In this document: one piece after another, positions 23,196 to 33,657 of the stretch | Position numbering within the stretch: the stretch's first letter is position 1 | How the letters are laid out: each line of letters begins with the position of its first letter | NCBI GenBank assembly: GCA_037693485.1 | Contig: CM075345.1 | Span: 78,799,001-78,863,000, forward strand | From: Kitagawia praeruptora | Taxonomy: Eukaryota > Streptophyta > Magnoliopsida > Apiales > Apiaceae | Length of the DNA: 64,000 bases | Direction: 5' to 3' | Translations under genes and position numbers: made by a program | The notes under the pieces: generated by a model | What the model was told of the DNA's origin: nothing | Databases searched by the model: none | What the model saw: only the letters and a program-made list of their open reading frames with translations

Positions 23196-23442
23196 TGCAG
23201 TTTATCAAAGACAACAACGTAAATTTGCAAGGAAATGATGAATAACGTATATTTGAAAAAAGAAGTATAAATAATGGTATATTTGGTAAATACCCTTTTT
23301 AATATCTATTCAAAAAATTGTTCACAATCCATATAAATATTTTTAATATTAATATAATAAAAATTATAGAAACCCATTATACTGTACATTTAAATATACC
23401 AAATTTTCAAATTAACAACACTTAAAATATGGATAAAAAAAC

Positions 23443-24527
23443 TGTTGGTCCCGGAGTATTGCAGAAGGGGGGAGGGGGGTTGAATAAATATTGATAAAAT
23501 CGAATCTTTAAATCAACAACGAAGATAAAGATTATAGATTATCAGTAGATGTATGCAAGCAACAAGTGAAACAAGATTTCTCACAAATTAAATGTTTTAT
23601 TTATTTTGTGTGAAGTATTGCTACAACCTGGAGAGAGTGTTTCTCCAGCTTCGATATCTCAAAAGATACAAATTGCTTCGTGTGCGTACATGAATATAAA
23701 AGAATCTAAAATGTATCTAAGTAGACTAAGATACTTTGTTGTCCCTATCGCATGGGGTGTTGAGCTGCTGTCCTTTTCAAGTGGCATCTCATTACAATTT
23801 GCACACCCATGTGACTTTCCCAAATTGCTATACAGACAGGATAAACCTTATAAGTAAAGCAACATAGATTCTTTCTATTTCTAGCTAATACTATTCTAGT
23901 AGATGTGGATATTACATACTCCTCGAATTGACCAACTTTGTCTTGTGAATTTCTTAAGCTTCTGTCGTAGTCTTGCAGGTCTGCTACAAACGATAGTGTG
24001 TTGCAGCAGTGAATCCTCCTGTTAAGTAATCATGCATTACGCTTGAACATGTAACCTATCACGGGCTTTGACTGAGAAAATACCCAATTCAAATAATTCA
24101 AGGTGACAGTAACCTTAACCGTAGAGTCTGCTGTCAAAGGAATATTCAGTGGTTGATAGTACGAGCTCCCGCTAATGTTGCTATCGGAACTCCAGACTTG
24201 CTGACAAGTGTGAGAATGTTACTGTCTCTTGCTTCAGCCAATGTTGCTGTCAGATGTAGCTTTGTCGTGACTTTGTAACATTTGTCTTCTTGTAACTTTA
24301 TTGTCAGGGACATGACAATAACTTTTATTCTTGCTGTCTTCTGGATGTATTCCTTGAGGCTTGAACAAATGTATGAACTTCTCCCAAATCATACAATTAT
24401 TACATGACATCAATTATTCGAATACGAAAACATACTCTGGCTGTGACAGTATGTTCAAATTAGTAAAAACTAAGTACAGGAAAATATAGTTAAGTTGTCT
24501 CTATGCTATCACCCATAAATCCCAACA
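23443..24527 (-). repeat. Element A 3' LTR (about 1085 bp)
   Basis: On the element strand it starts TGTTGGGATTT at 24527, directly after the polypurine tract, and ends ...GGGACCAACA at 23443, giving TG...CA ends with a TGTTGG/CCAACA inverted terminus. It is rich in TGACAG/CTGTCA words. The 5' partner LTR is missing from the window. Candidate target-site bases AAAAC precede 23443. Confidence 0.8.
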
Positions 24528-24542
24528 ATCTCCCCCAATTTG
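24528..24542 (-). other. Element A polypurine tract
   Basis: The minus strand reads CAAATTGGGGGAGAT, abutting the LTR start TGTTGG. The same type of tract (AAGTTGGGGGAGAT) precedes the LTR of element B. Confidence 0.8.
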
Positions 24543-24748
24543 TTTTTATGGACAATAACAACAAATTTACAATCAAAACGTGCTGACAACTTAACTAACA
24601 TAGATCAGAATAGATGAAATACCATATCTGATAAATGTTAAAGAAAAATCTAGAACATGAAGCTTATGAATTAACTGCAAATCAATTGCTCCTATTGAAT
24701 GAGCAAATCAGAGTTTAACTTAGCTTGATTTTAGCAGTCTCCAGTTGT

Positions 24749-27700
24749 TCAGATTTTTCCCTCTCTTCTGAGAGCTTCATTTCTTGCTTTTCTGAGGTCT
24801 TCAACTAAAGCTTTTTTTTCTGGTGATCTGGCATCATCTTCAATATCTTCAATATACCTTTGTATCACTCGAGAAGTAAATACTTCAGCATCTTTTAGAT
24901 CAAACCAAGTTTCAAAATCATACATGTATGTTCTGAACTTCAGAATTCCTTGGATGAACTTGAACCTCCTTCCAGGAAAAGCATTTAAGGATTCTCTTCT
25001 TTTTCTGTCTAGCTTTGGATCTTTATCTCTCCTTTTATCAAATATTTCTTCTAGTTCCCAAGCAACTAGCATTTCGAGCTTATGAATAGATCCAACAACT
25101 TTCCAGTAGAGATCCTTCAGTATACTGGTCCTCAATTTGTGAAAACTAACAACATAGATTTCTTGCTTATCATCCTTGATTCTCAGAGGATCGTCCAGTA
25201 CACAGGGCTGATAACCTGCTTCCTCACTGAATAGCTTGTTGATTTTCTTGTAGCTTTCCTTCAGTTGAGCTTCTAGGTCTTCAGCACTTTGTTTGGCAGA
25301 TGTGGCAGGTTTGGTAGGTTTGGTAGATTGGGATGATTTAGCCTTAGTAGCTTGATAAGCTTGTTCTGCTTCATATTCAGCCATGCCAGCCTATGTAAAG
25401 GGGCGATGTGCTGCTACAAGGTCCACATCAGGCATTGGTTCCCCATCAGAACTGACTTCAAGGTCTGCATCATCATGTGCTCTCCAGTCACCATACGTCT
25501 CATAGAATTCAGCATATCTTTGAGTATAGTAATTTTTGACATGCTCTAAGATACTGCTGGAAACATCTTGATCTAAGATAGTAATTCTGCTACAAGGTCC
25601 ATTTTGCATGAGAGATCATGCCTGTCTACCACATGTGAAACTATCTCCATAGTGAAGTCTGGTTCTACAGTTATACATGTAGTTCCATAGTCCTTGAGAT
25701 CATACTTGCGTACATTTTTGTTGACTGGGTCCAGTTCCACTGAGATAGATGTAATGCTCCCATCAATTGACTTTTTCAATAGTTCAAAACTATTTACTTT
25801 TCTCTTATCAATGGGCTTCTCTGTCAAAACTGCTCCATGCTTCTTTTTCTTTGCTGCTACAACTGTCTTCCCTTTTATCTTGGTTGCACGATAGGCTTGT
25901 GCTCTTGTCTTTATCTTCTGTTAGACGAGAAATTCTTGACAAGCTTTCGTACCTTGACAGTTTCTTCAAGTTGATCCTTGGCAGCATCTTTCATGACAGC
26001 AACTTTGACAGCTTCGACTGTTTGGCTCTTGACAACATCTTTCACTTGGGTGTCTTCAGCCATTCTGACAGTATCCTTGTTGACAGTATCTTTTTCAGTA
26101 TTAAAACATTCAACTACCAGTCTCAAGATACTTGCCTCCAAGGCTTAAAAAATTTCTGACTCCCCTTCATCATTGACATCATCTTTCTTTTCAGTACTGG
26201 GAGTTTCTTGCTTTTCTTGGGTAGCATCCATCTGAGTTTGTGTAGCAACATTCTCAGATGCTTCACTCCTAGAATTCCTGATATTTCCAGGTTCACCACT
26301 TCCTCCAAATTCATTCTCATCATCATCCAAGGTATCATCGTAGTGGCAGCTTCCTCTCATCTTGGCATTAGCATCAGAGATCATCTTCATTATGGTTGAG
26401 CTAATTTCCTCATCTCTTTTTGCTAACAACCTATGAATATCTTTGACAGCTTTAACTTTGTCAATGGTGATACTGGATTTGAGAAGTTTCTTCAGCACTG
26501 TCATGATTGCTTCAGTGCTTAGTCCTAAGACTCTATCCAATGGTAAGAAATCCAACCTTCTTGCTCCTGTCTTTGTGATCCTTCTGAAACATACACCATA
26601 AGGATTTTAAATCACCTTAGGGAGTTTGTCTTCAACCATCCTTTTAATTTGTGCTATCAGACTATCATTGAAGGTTGTTGAATTTCTGACTACCAGGGTT
26701 CCAAGGACTTCGAGTACTCTAGCATGCAAACTTTGTAAAAGTTGCATTGTGATGAATATGGTCAAACGGTTCTTCAAATAGACCTGAACAGCCCACCTTC
26801 TTTCCAAGTTGATTCTCACAGAGATACTTATTACTTTGCTCTTCAGTGTTGATGCCAATTTTGTAAAAGCTCCCCCTGCTTCACTAATTGATTCATCCAT
26901 CAACTTACTGAACTCTTCATCTTGGTTGTTCAAAGTACTCTCCATGTGATCAACCATCATTAGTTCTGCATCTTCAAGGGCGTATTCACTTCCATCTGAC
27001 CAAATAGTTCCAGTAGACACGTTCACATACTCAGGCATTTTGCCTTTGCCTTTACCCAGAGCATTTTGAATTTCTTTTTCTCTCCATTCCTTCTACAACT
27101 TCTGGAATGGAGCTTCGACTTCCTCAGGATTTGGCTCATTGATTTTCAGTGGAGGCAATACTGTTCTTTTAGACTTTTGAGTCTCCTTTAATTGCTCCAA
27201 CACTTCCTTGGACAATAATACTACCTCACCATCTATTTCTCCTTCAAACAATTCACCAACTCCTGCTGCCTTTAGTTCTTCACTAAAGTTTTTTTCTTCT
27301 TTCTCTTGCTCCCCCTCATTTTCATCTCCATCTTCTTCTTCCAAAACAACTTGCTCCCCCTCACTTGTTGACTCCCCCTCACTTATAGCTCCACCTTATT
27401 TCTCCTTCTCTACCAGGTTTGCTTCATTTTGATCTACTACTTTCTCTCCCTTACCTTCATTCTGATCTACCATTTTCTCCCCCTTACCTTCATTCTGATC
27501 TACCATTTTCTCCCCCTTAGTTGAGTTGGCAGCACTAAGGATGGCAGAGAATGAAAGAAGAGTTTGTTAAATATCAGCAAAACCAGTAGCTACCATAGTG
27601 GACAGAGCATCAAGTTTAGCTTCCATGGATGCACATCTGCCCTCAAGGGATTTCAACCTTGATTCAGCTTGTTTAGAAGGACCACCAGTTCTGAACCTTT

Positions 27701-29824
27701 TTGGATATAAAGGAAAAGACTGGGGCAAGGAGGCTATGGGATTTCTCACACACTCATTATTTTTCTGAGTGATCTCATCACTCCTCACAGAATGACTCTC
27801 AAGGCCTAGTGCCTTTGTGTGTGGGGTTCCCTTAAGTTCACTCTCGACATGCTCAAGTCCCTCACCTTTTGCCAGCTCGTTTGGCTGCCTCTCATTTTTA
27901 TGCTCACCTCTCTTTTCTTTTATCTCTCTTTTTCTTTTCACTCCCTCACTCATCCTAGATGCATGGGTATGACAGTACTTGCATGCATTTTAGTTGAAGA
28001 AGTAGAAAGTTTATATTGTACCTTCAAAGCAGAGATAATTAGTTGATCATCATCTGAAGCATCTTCAACAATTACAGTATTATGATCAAACTTTGTAGAG
28101 GTGACAGCATCTTTACCCAAAATGTTACTGTCCATAGGTGAGTTGACAACAACTTTTGTGGTGTCTTTGACAACAGCTGAGGCTGTGACAGCAACTTCCT
28201 GAAGGTCAGTTGCTCTTTGGAGTTCGACCAAGATGTTGGCTGTTTCATTTTCTGGCAGAGTACCATCTTGATCTAGCTCAGTGTTTGAGTGAGTGGTGTC
28301 AATTTCACTTTGATAAATGGGTTCTTGTGGACCACTTGATGGGGGCTCATCCATGACTTGAGATGGATGATCAAAACCTGAAGGGATTGGACTGTCCCCT
28401 TCTCTAGGTTGTTGAGAAGAAACAATTGATGGATTAGAGAATAAAGAAGATAATGGTTTAGAAGAGATTTTTGGTTGTTCCACAGGGGTAACTTGTGGAA
28501 CATCAAGAGTAGAAGTTTCATGACCCTTACTGTGCCCTATCTCTGTGTGCATTTCTGCAAGTGTAGGCTCCTCATGAGTGAGTACATGAGGTTGTGCTGA
28601 CTCTTTATAGGATGCCTTGGGAGACAGGCCAGCTTCAATAGATACTTCTTGTTGAGAAGAAGCACCTAGGGATGTGTTTGATTCCCTCTTATCCTCCACA
28701 GCCTTTTGTGAGACTGTGGGGTGGCTGACAGTGGCTTTGGTCCTCTTAGCTCTCTTCTTCTTAGGCTCAAGAGGAACCACTGTGGGTTCACTTTCACTAA
28801 CATCCTTATTTGATGCATCATGTGCAGTTTTTCCCTCAACATTCTCAGAACTACTACCAACACCAGTTCCCAAGGGTCTTTTCTTGGATTCTTGCAAAGT
28901 TGTTTTTATGGTCTTTGGTTGTCTAGACGATCTGATAGGAATGTATGGAGTAGAATGTGGGTTAACTGAATTTGGGTCTAATTCAGCTTCATTCTCAAGG
29001 GAGAAGACAACATACCCAGAGGGTAGTGCTACATCAAGATGAGGCTCTTGATCAGCCATGTGCTTGGTGAAACAGGGTGGAATAAGTGCATTTGAATTTT
29101 GTGAATTGAGTGATGTGTGTGTATTTCTTTTCAAAACAATGCATTCTATAGTGAGAGATGCATTATCATCAATACCACATAATGAATTCAAACACATAGT
29201 AAGAAAGTGAGGATAAACATGTACCTTCCTGCTCAGAGCTGATTTGAGTTGACTCATAAACAACTTTCCTACATCCACTTTGTATCCATGGACAAGAGAG
29301 TGAGTAAGCTTCTTAATATAGGAGGGAATTCCATTCCATCCAGACGTTTTGGTTGATAAAACCTTCACCATGACATCAAAAATCATGCTCCATTCTTTCC
29401 TCAAATGCTTTCTGTCCATTTCACCAGTCGAGTACCATTTTGATGTACCCTCTTCAAGAACAGGACCAGAATACCCAATTTTCAAGAAAAACTTCTTTAG
29501 GGTTTCATCACTTGCAAGTTCCTTGTATGATTCTTTAGCTTACAGTCCAGTTCCCAAAGCTTCGTTGATGCCTTTGATTATGAGGATGCAGGTAACTCCT
29601 TTAATTTTGCAATGAATGGTATCTTTACCTGCACCTCCTGGAACATAGGAAGTATTCCAGAATTCTTCAAGTCTTTCTAGGTTCAAGGATGGTGTAGATG
29701 TTATAGCATAACCCAGATATGACTTGTTGATAAAGGATACGAGTCTTTTAAAGCCTTCACCAACATCTCCAGCAGTGAGAATACCAGCAAAGTTAGTTTG
29801 AGAAGAGGATTGTTTGGGTGCCAT
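24749..29824 (-). pseudogene. Element A third ORF (env-position ORF3), decayed
   Basis: The coding stretch starts MAPKQSSSQ at 29824 and runs about 1,690 codons. It has stops at 29540, 27567, 27093, 26607 and 26145, and frame changes near 27950, 25870 and 25600. The N-terminal part has LERLEEFWNT, then LRKEWSMIFD, TSGWNGIPSYI, LVHGYKVDVGKLFM and VYPHFLTMCLNSLC. The same motif order is in element B's ORF3 (LRKEWSFFFD, TTNWDALPLDT, LLYGGNFDFGRLVL, VYFARFCQLLF). The middle is Ser/Pro/Glu-rich low complexity and the end is helical. Such ORFs sit where SIRE elements have an env-like gene, but I see no signal peptide or clear membrane segment, so an envelope role is unsupported. Confidence 0.75.
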
Positions 29825-30565
29825 TTCTTGCTTTGAGCTTTGGAGAGAGATTTTTGATTTTGAGAGAGAGAGAGAGAGGTTCTGTTGAAAGTTGTATGTT
29901 TGTGTGTTTGACAGTTGCTTACAGGAAAATAGCAAACGTCTTACTGAGAAAGGGAAAGTAACAATGTCTTAGCCCATTAATCAGTCACGTGGTATCGTGG
30001 GTAGTTACTTTTTAATGGCTGTAAATCGTGTAGGTAAAATCCCAATTAATTCGGTCCACTAATCTTGGCAGTAACCAGTGCGCTGTAACAAATTCATTAG
30101 TAATTTTGAGAGGATGATAGCAGGTTTTGCTTGACAGTAACATCGTCGCAAGAACATACTGTCATCATTAAGCAATTTATACAATTTCCTTTAAATTTCA
30201 TGACAGAGACTTTTTCCATTGTGTCATCTAAAAAACTTGTTTTCAAGACACATCGTGACAACATCTTCACTTATTGACAACAACTTCAGCGTAAATAATT
30301 TATGTCATGAATTTTAATCGACTTTGCCTATTGCTTAAGTGAAAATTACCAAATAGCATTTTAATCAATTTAGGCACATATTTGTTAGTTTTAGCACACA
30401 TCCACAAACATCCATACACACAAGCAATCAAATAGATAACTATTTGCAAATAGTTAATAGTAAAGGAAATGAACAGCATGCAAAAACACTAGGAAAACGA
30501 AACGATGAACTTTTTTAAAAAAAAAAACTTAAAACAATACAAAAGTAATTCTTAAGAACTGAACA
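29825..30565 (-). other. Element A spacer between small ORF and ORF3
   Basis: No gene. It has a CT/GA-rich leader just upstream of ORF3 (GAGAGAGAGAG on plus, about 29862-29878) and many TGACAG/TGACAAC words (about 30128, 30155, 30205, 30254, 30272). Confidence 0.6.
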
Positions 30566-30772
30566 TCATTTCTCATTAAGCTCTTCAAGAGCTTCCACCA
30601 GTAGCTGCTCAACGACCTTTGCAATCTCCTCCTCCTTCGTGATCCCTTTGGCATCCAGATAAGCCTGAAGATTATCGAGGAATGGATCGAGAGGATGCTC
30701 AGTAGCAGCAGCCTCCTCTTGTGGCTTGGACACACCGGACGTAGACATTACTTTTGCTTTCCTCTTACTCAT
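30566..30772 (-). CDS. Small 68-aa acidic helical ORF of element A
   Basis: An ATG at 30772 opens a 68-codon frame with a basic start (MSKRKAKV), then Ala/Glu-rich sequence and a predicted helix (EEEIAKVVEQLLVEALEELNE). It lies between RNase H and ORF3, in an element whose other frames are broken, and is itself unbroken. A TATA-like box sits about 60 bp upstream. No family is recognised. It could be a chance survivor of a short frame, or a separate small gene product of the element. Confidence 0.45.
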   Translation of the reverse strand: MSKRKAKVMSTSGVSKPQEEAAATEHPLDPFLDNLQAYLDAKGITKEEEIAKVVEQLLVEALEELNEK

Positions 30773-30827
30773 ACTGACTCTAGAGTTCTTAGTGTGTTAA
30801 GTGAGAACAAAGGGTTTAGCTTTGGTC

Positions 30828-30837
30828 TTATTTATAA
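30828..30837 (-). promoter_or_regulatory. TATA-like box upstream of the 68-aa ORF
   Basis: TTATAAATAA on the minus strand, 56-65 bp upstream of the ATG at 30772; this spacing would suit an internal promoter. Inference only. Confidence 0.4.
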
Positions 30838-31164
30838 CACAATAAGTGACTCTACAGCTCCCAACTGCCTCTTTTTAATGAAGTAATTAACTTTTAAATT
30901 AAAAAGACTGACAAATACCCGGGGTCATTTCAAATGACACGAATACTCATCACTAAGCAGGCGTATGAAATAAGTTAATGTCACATGACTACTCATTACA
31001 AAGATTACAACAGGCATATGATTTGAATTTAGCATAGTCATAGCAAACATGCTGTCAAATAAACAAGTAGCACATAGGACAGTAACTTCTCATAACAGTA
31101 ACATTGAAAGTTAAGGTCACAAGCTGCAATTTTTAACCACATTGGAGATGTAAAAACTAGTAAG

Positions 31165-32982
31165 TTAACATACCAGATTTAGCATTCCCAATTCACTTAC
31201 CAACTTGTTGAAGGTTGCTTCATCTAGTGGCTTCGTAAAAATATCTGCAAGTTGCTTTTCTGTTGGAACATAAATTAGCTTCACAGTTCCTCTTTCAACA
31301 TGCTCTCTTAGGAAATGATGTCTGATATCAATGTGCTTTGTCCTGGAGTGTTGAACTGGATTGTCTGAGATGGCTATGGCACTAGTGTTATCACAATATA
31401 TAGGAATATTGGACAACTCTAAACCATAATCCATTAGCTGATTTTTCATCCAAAGAATTTGAGCAAAGAATTTGAGCACAGCAACTTCCAGCTGCAATAT
31501 ATTCAGCTTCTGCAGTTGAAGTAGATACAGAATGCTGCTTCTTGCTAAACCATGACACTAATCTTCCACCAAGAAATTGACTGCTTCATGTTGTACTTTT
31601 CCTGTCAATTTTGCATCCAGCGTAGTCTGAATCTGAATAACCAACCAAGTCAAATCCAGTATCTTTAGGATACCAAAGGCCTAGATTTGGAGTACCTTTG
31701 AGATATCTAAAGATTCTCTTGATTGCTACTAAGTGTGATTCTTTTGGATTAGCTTGAAACCTTGCACAAAGACATGTAGCAAACATAATGTCTAGTCTGC
31801 TAGCAGTTAGGTATAGCAACGATCCCACCATGCCTCTGTAGGTACTAGAATCCACTTTCTTTCCTTTAGGATCCAAATCCAGTTTGGTTGCAGTAGAGAT
31901 AGGTGTCTTGGTAGGTGATGCATCTTCCATGTTGAACTTCTTAAGAAGTTCTTTGATATATTTCGATTGGCTTCTAAAAATACCATCATCCTTTTGATGA
32001 ATTGTAGACCTAGGAAAAATGACAGTTCTCCCATCATGCTCATCTCATACTTGCTCTTCATAAGAGATGAAAACTTTTCACACAGCTTCTCATTTGTAGA
32101 ACCAAAGATTATGTCATCAACATAGATCTGAACCAGAATGATGTCCTTGCCATGATGCTTGTAGAACAGTGTCTTGTCCACTACACCTCTTGTAAATTGA
32201 TTCTCAATGAGAAAAGTAGAGAGAGTTTCATACCAAGCTCTAGGGGCTTGCTTCAATCCATAATGTGCTTTGAACAGCTTGTAGACAAAGTCATACAACT
32301 CAGTATCCTTGAATCCAGGTGGCTGTTCAACATACACTTCTTCTTCTAATTCTCCATTAAGAAAGGCACTTTTGACATCCATTTGGAACACTTTGAAGTT
32401 ACAGTGTGTAGCATAGGCTAAAAATATCTGAATAGCTTCAAGTCTGGCAACAGGTGCAAATGTTTCATCATAATCGATCCCTTCCTATTGACAGTAACCT
32501 TTAGCTACTAGCCTTGCCTTGTTTCTTGTCACATTTCCACTTTTATCCAACTTGTTTCTGAAAACCCACTTTGTGTCAACTACTGACTTCCCTTTGGGTC
32601 TAGGGACCAGCTTCCATACATTGTTTCTCTCAAATTGGTTTAGCTCTTCTTGCATGGCTATCACCCAATCTGAATCCAACAATGCTTCATCAATTGACTT
32701 TGGCTCAGTTTGAGATAGGAAACATGAAAACATGCTGTCAGTAAAAATGTTTCTTCTCGTCCTTATACCAGTAGTAGGATCACCAATGATTAGATTGCTA
32801 GTGTGATCTCTGTTCCACTTAGTTGTTCTGGGCAAGCTTCTTTCTTGATCTGCTTGATCATTTCCTCTTTGAGGAGTTGACTCTCCACCACTGATGTTTT
32901 CTCCTTCATGTTCTTCAACATCTCCAGAATCATTCTCATTCTGATGATTAGCTGATACAGTTTGAGATTGAGCTGGAGTTTG
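31165..32982 (-). pseudogene. Element A reverse transcriptase and RNase H (Ty1/copia)
   Basis: RT starts near 32730 (NNVWKLVPRPKGK, TKWVFRNK), with MDVKSAFLNGELEEEVYVEQPPGF and the catalytic YVDD box (IYVDDIIFGSTN, about 32110). RNase H has VGYSDSDYAGCKIDRKST (about 31640) and TKHIDIRHHFLREHV. Lesions include a stop replacing the second Gln in the GYSQQEG-type motif (about 32485), a frameshift near 32000, a stop near 31586 and a 13-bp tandem duplication at about 31452-31477 that shifts the frame inside RNase H. The enzyme is therefore dead. Confidence 0.85.
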
Positions 32983-32987
32983 AGTAG
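32983..32987. repeat. Target site duplication of element B (left copy, AGTAG)
   Basis: AGTAG here and at 58086-58090 exactly flank the 516-bp LTRs of B. Length 5 bp, as for Ty1/copia. Confidence 0.95.
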
Positions 32988-33503
32988 TGTTAGGTCGAAT
33001 ACACAATAAGTAATCAAATACTGTATGAGTAACTTAACAAGAACACACTGTTTAACAATTAAAAACTGTTTGGAATTAATAATTCCTCTCTCGATGATGT
33101 AAATATCACAGAGAGCTGCTTAGGTTACAATCAAAAGATTTCTCAATGTTCGACTACCCTTTTAGGATTAACCTAACTGTATTTATAGAACATACAGCTT
33201 CGTACAATCAGTAACTGATTCTCCTAAAATCAAGCTATACAATTGATATCAATCACGATTGCTTCAGTCTTCCAAGTCAACTCAATCTCTTTGACAGCTT
33301 TCCAATCTTCAAAGATATTGCTTCCATATTTATCTCAAATCAATCTTCAAACACTGTTGACTCTTCAGACAATACCGCTACAGAGTTTAACAAACTCTGT
33401 TTGCGCTTCCAGTCAGTGTTTAATCAAACTCTGACTGCTTCCAGCTAAACTCTGTTTTCTGACTTTAGCTTTCAAACACTGTTTCCATCAATCATTTTTA
33501 ACA
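32988..33503 (-). repeat. Element B 3' LTR (516 bp)
   Basis: Begins TGTTAGGTCG and ends ...TTTTTAACA on plus. It matches 57570-58085 without a visible difference. TATAAATA (minus) at 33180-33187 is the likely LTR promoter. CAGAGTTT and its complement AAACTCTG (33381-33399) form a perfect 8-bp inverted pair with a 3-bp loop. Confidence 0.95.
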
Positions 33504-33518
33504 ATCTCCCCCAACTTG
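33504..33518 (-). other. Element B polypurine tract
   Basis: The minus strand reads CAAGTTGGGGGAGAT immediately before the LTR start. Confidence 0.85.
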
Positions 33519-33657
33519 TCCATTAGCAAGAATGTACAAGTTTACAGTAAATGATGATGTCAAAACAAATACAAAGTTTTACAGTGTTTAACATACAAAC
33601 AGAGTTTAAGCTATTACTTAACAAATTCTACAGAAAATAAGAAAATTCTTACAGACT

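Larger units (their letters stand above)
22506..23295. mobile_element. Mutator-like non-autonomous element (MULE-MITE) with 9-bp TSD
   Basis: The nine bases TTTTTAATA occur immediately before (22497-22505) and after (23296-23304) this 790-bp segment. The ends AGGCTTTTTTCATAAATATA and, inverted, GGGTATTTACCAAATATACC are imperfect terminal inverted repeats. A 9-bp target duplication is diagnostic of Mutator-like elements. No transposase is present. The interior carries TGCAACC words, a CTA microsatellite, and a GC-richer part (about 23040-23190) unlike the rest. Confidence 0.75.
23443..32987 (-). mobile_element. Element A, 3' part: SIRE-type Ty1/copia retrotransposon
   Basis: It contains, from left to right, the 3' LTR, polypurine tract, a long broken third ORF, a small ORF, and RNase H/reverse transcriptase, all minus strand. 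It is interrupted at 32983-32987 by element B, with the target duplication AGTAG. The other half of A (integrase, protease, gag knuckle) continues at 58086-60012. The presence of a long third ORF between pol and 3' LTR and a GGGGGAGAT polypurine tract places it with SIRE/Maximus-type elements. Nonsense codons and frameshifts are frequent. Confidence 0.85.
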
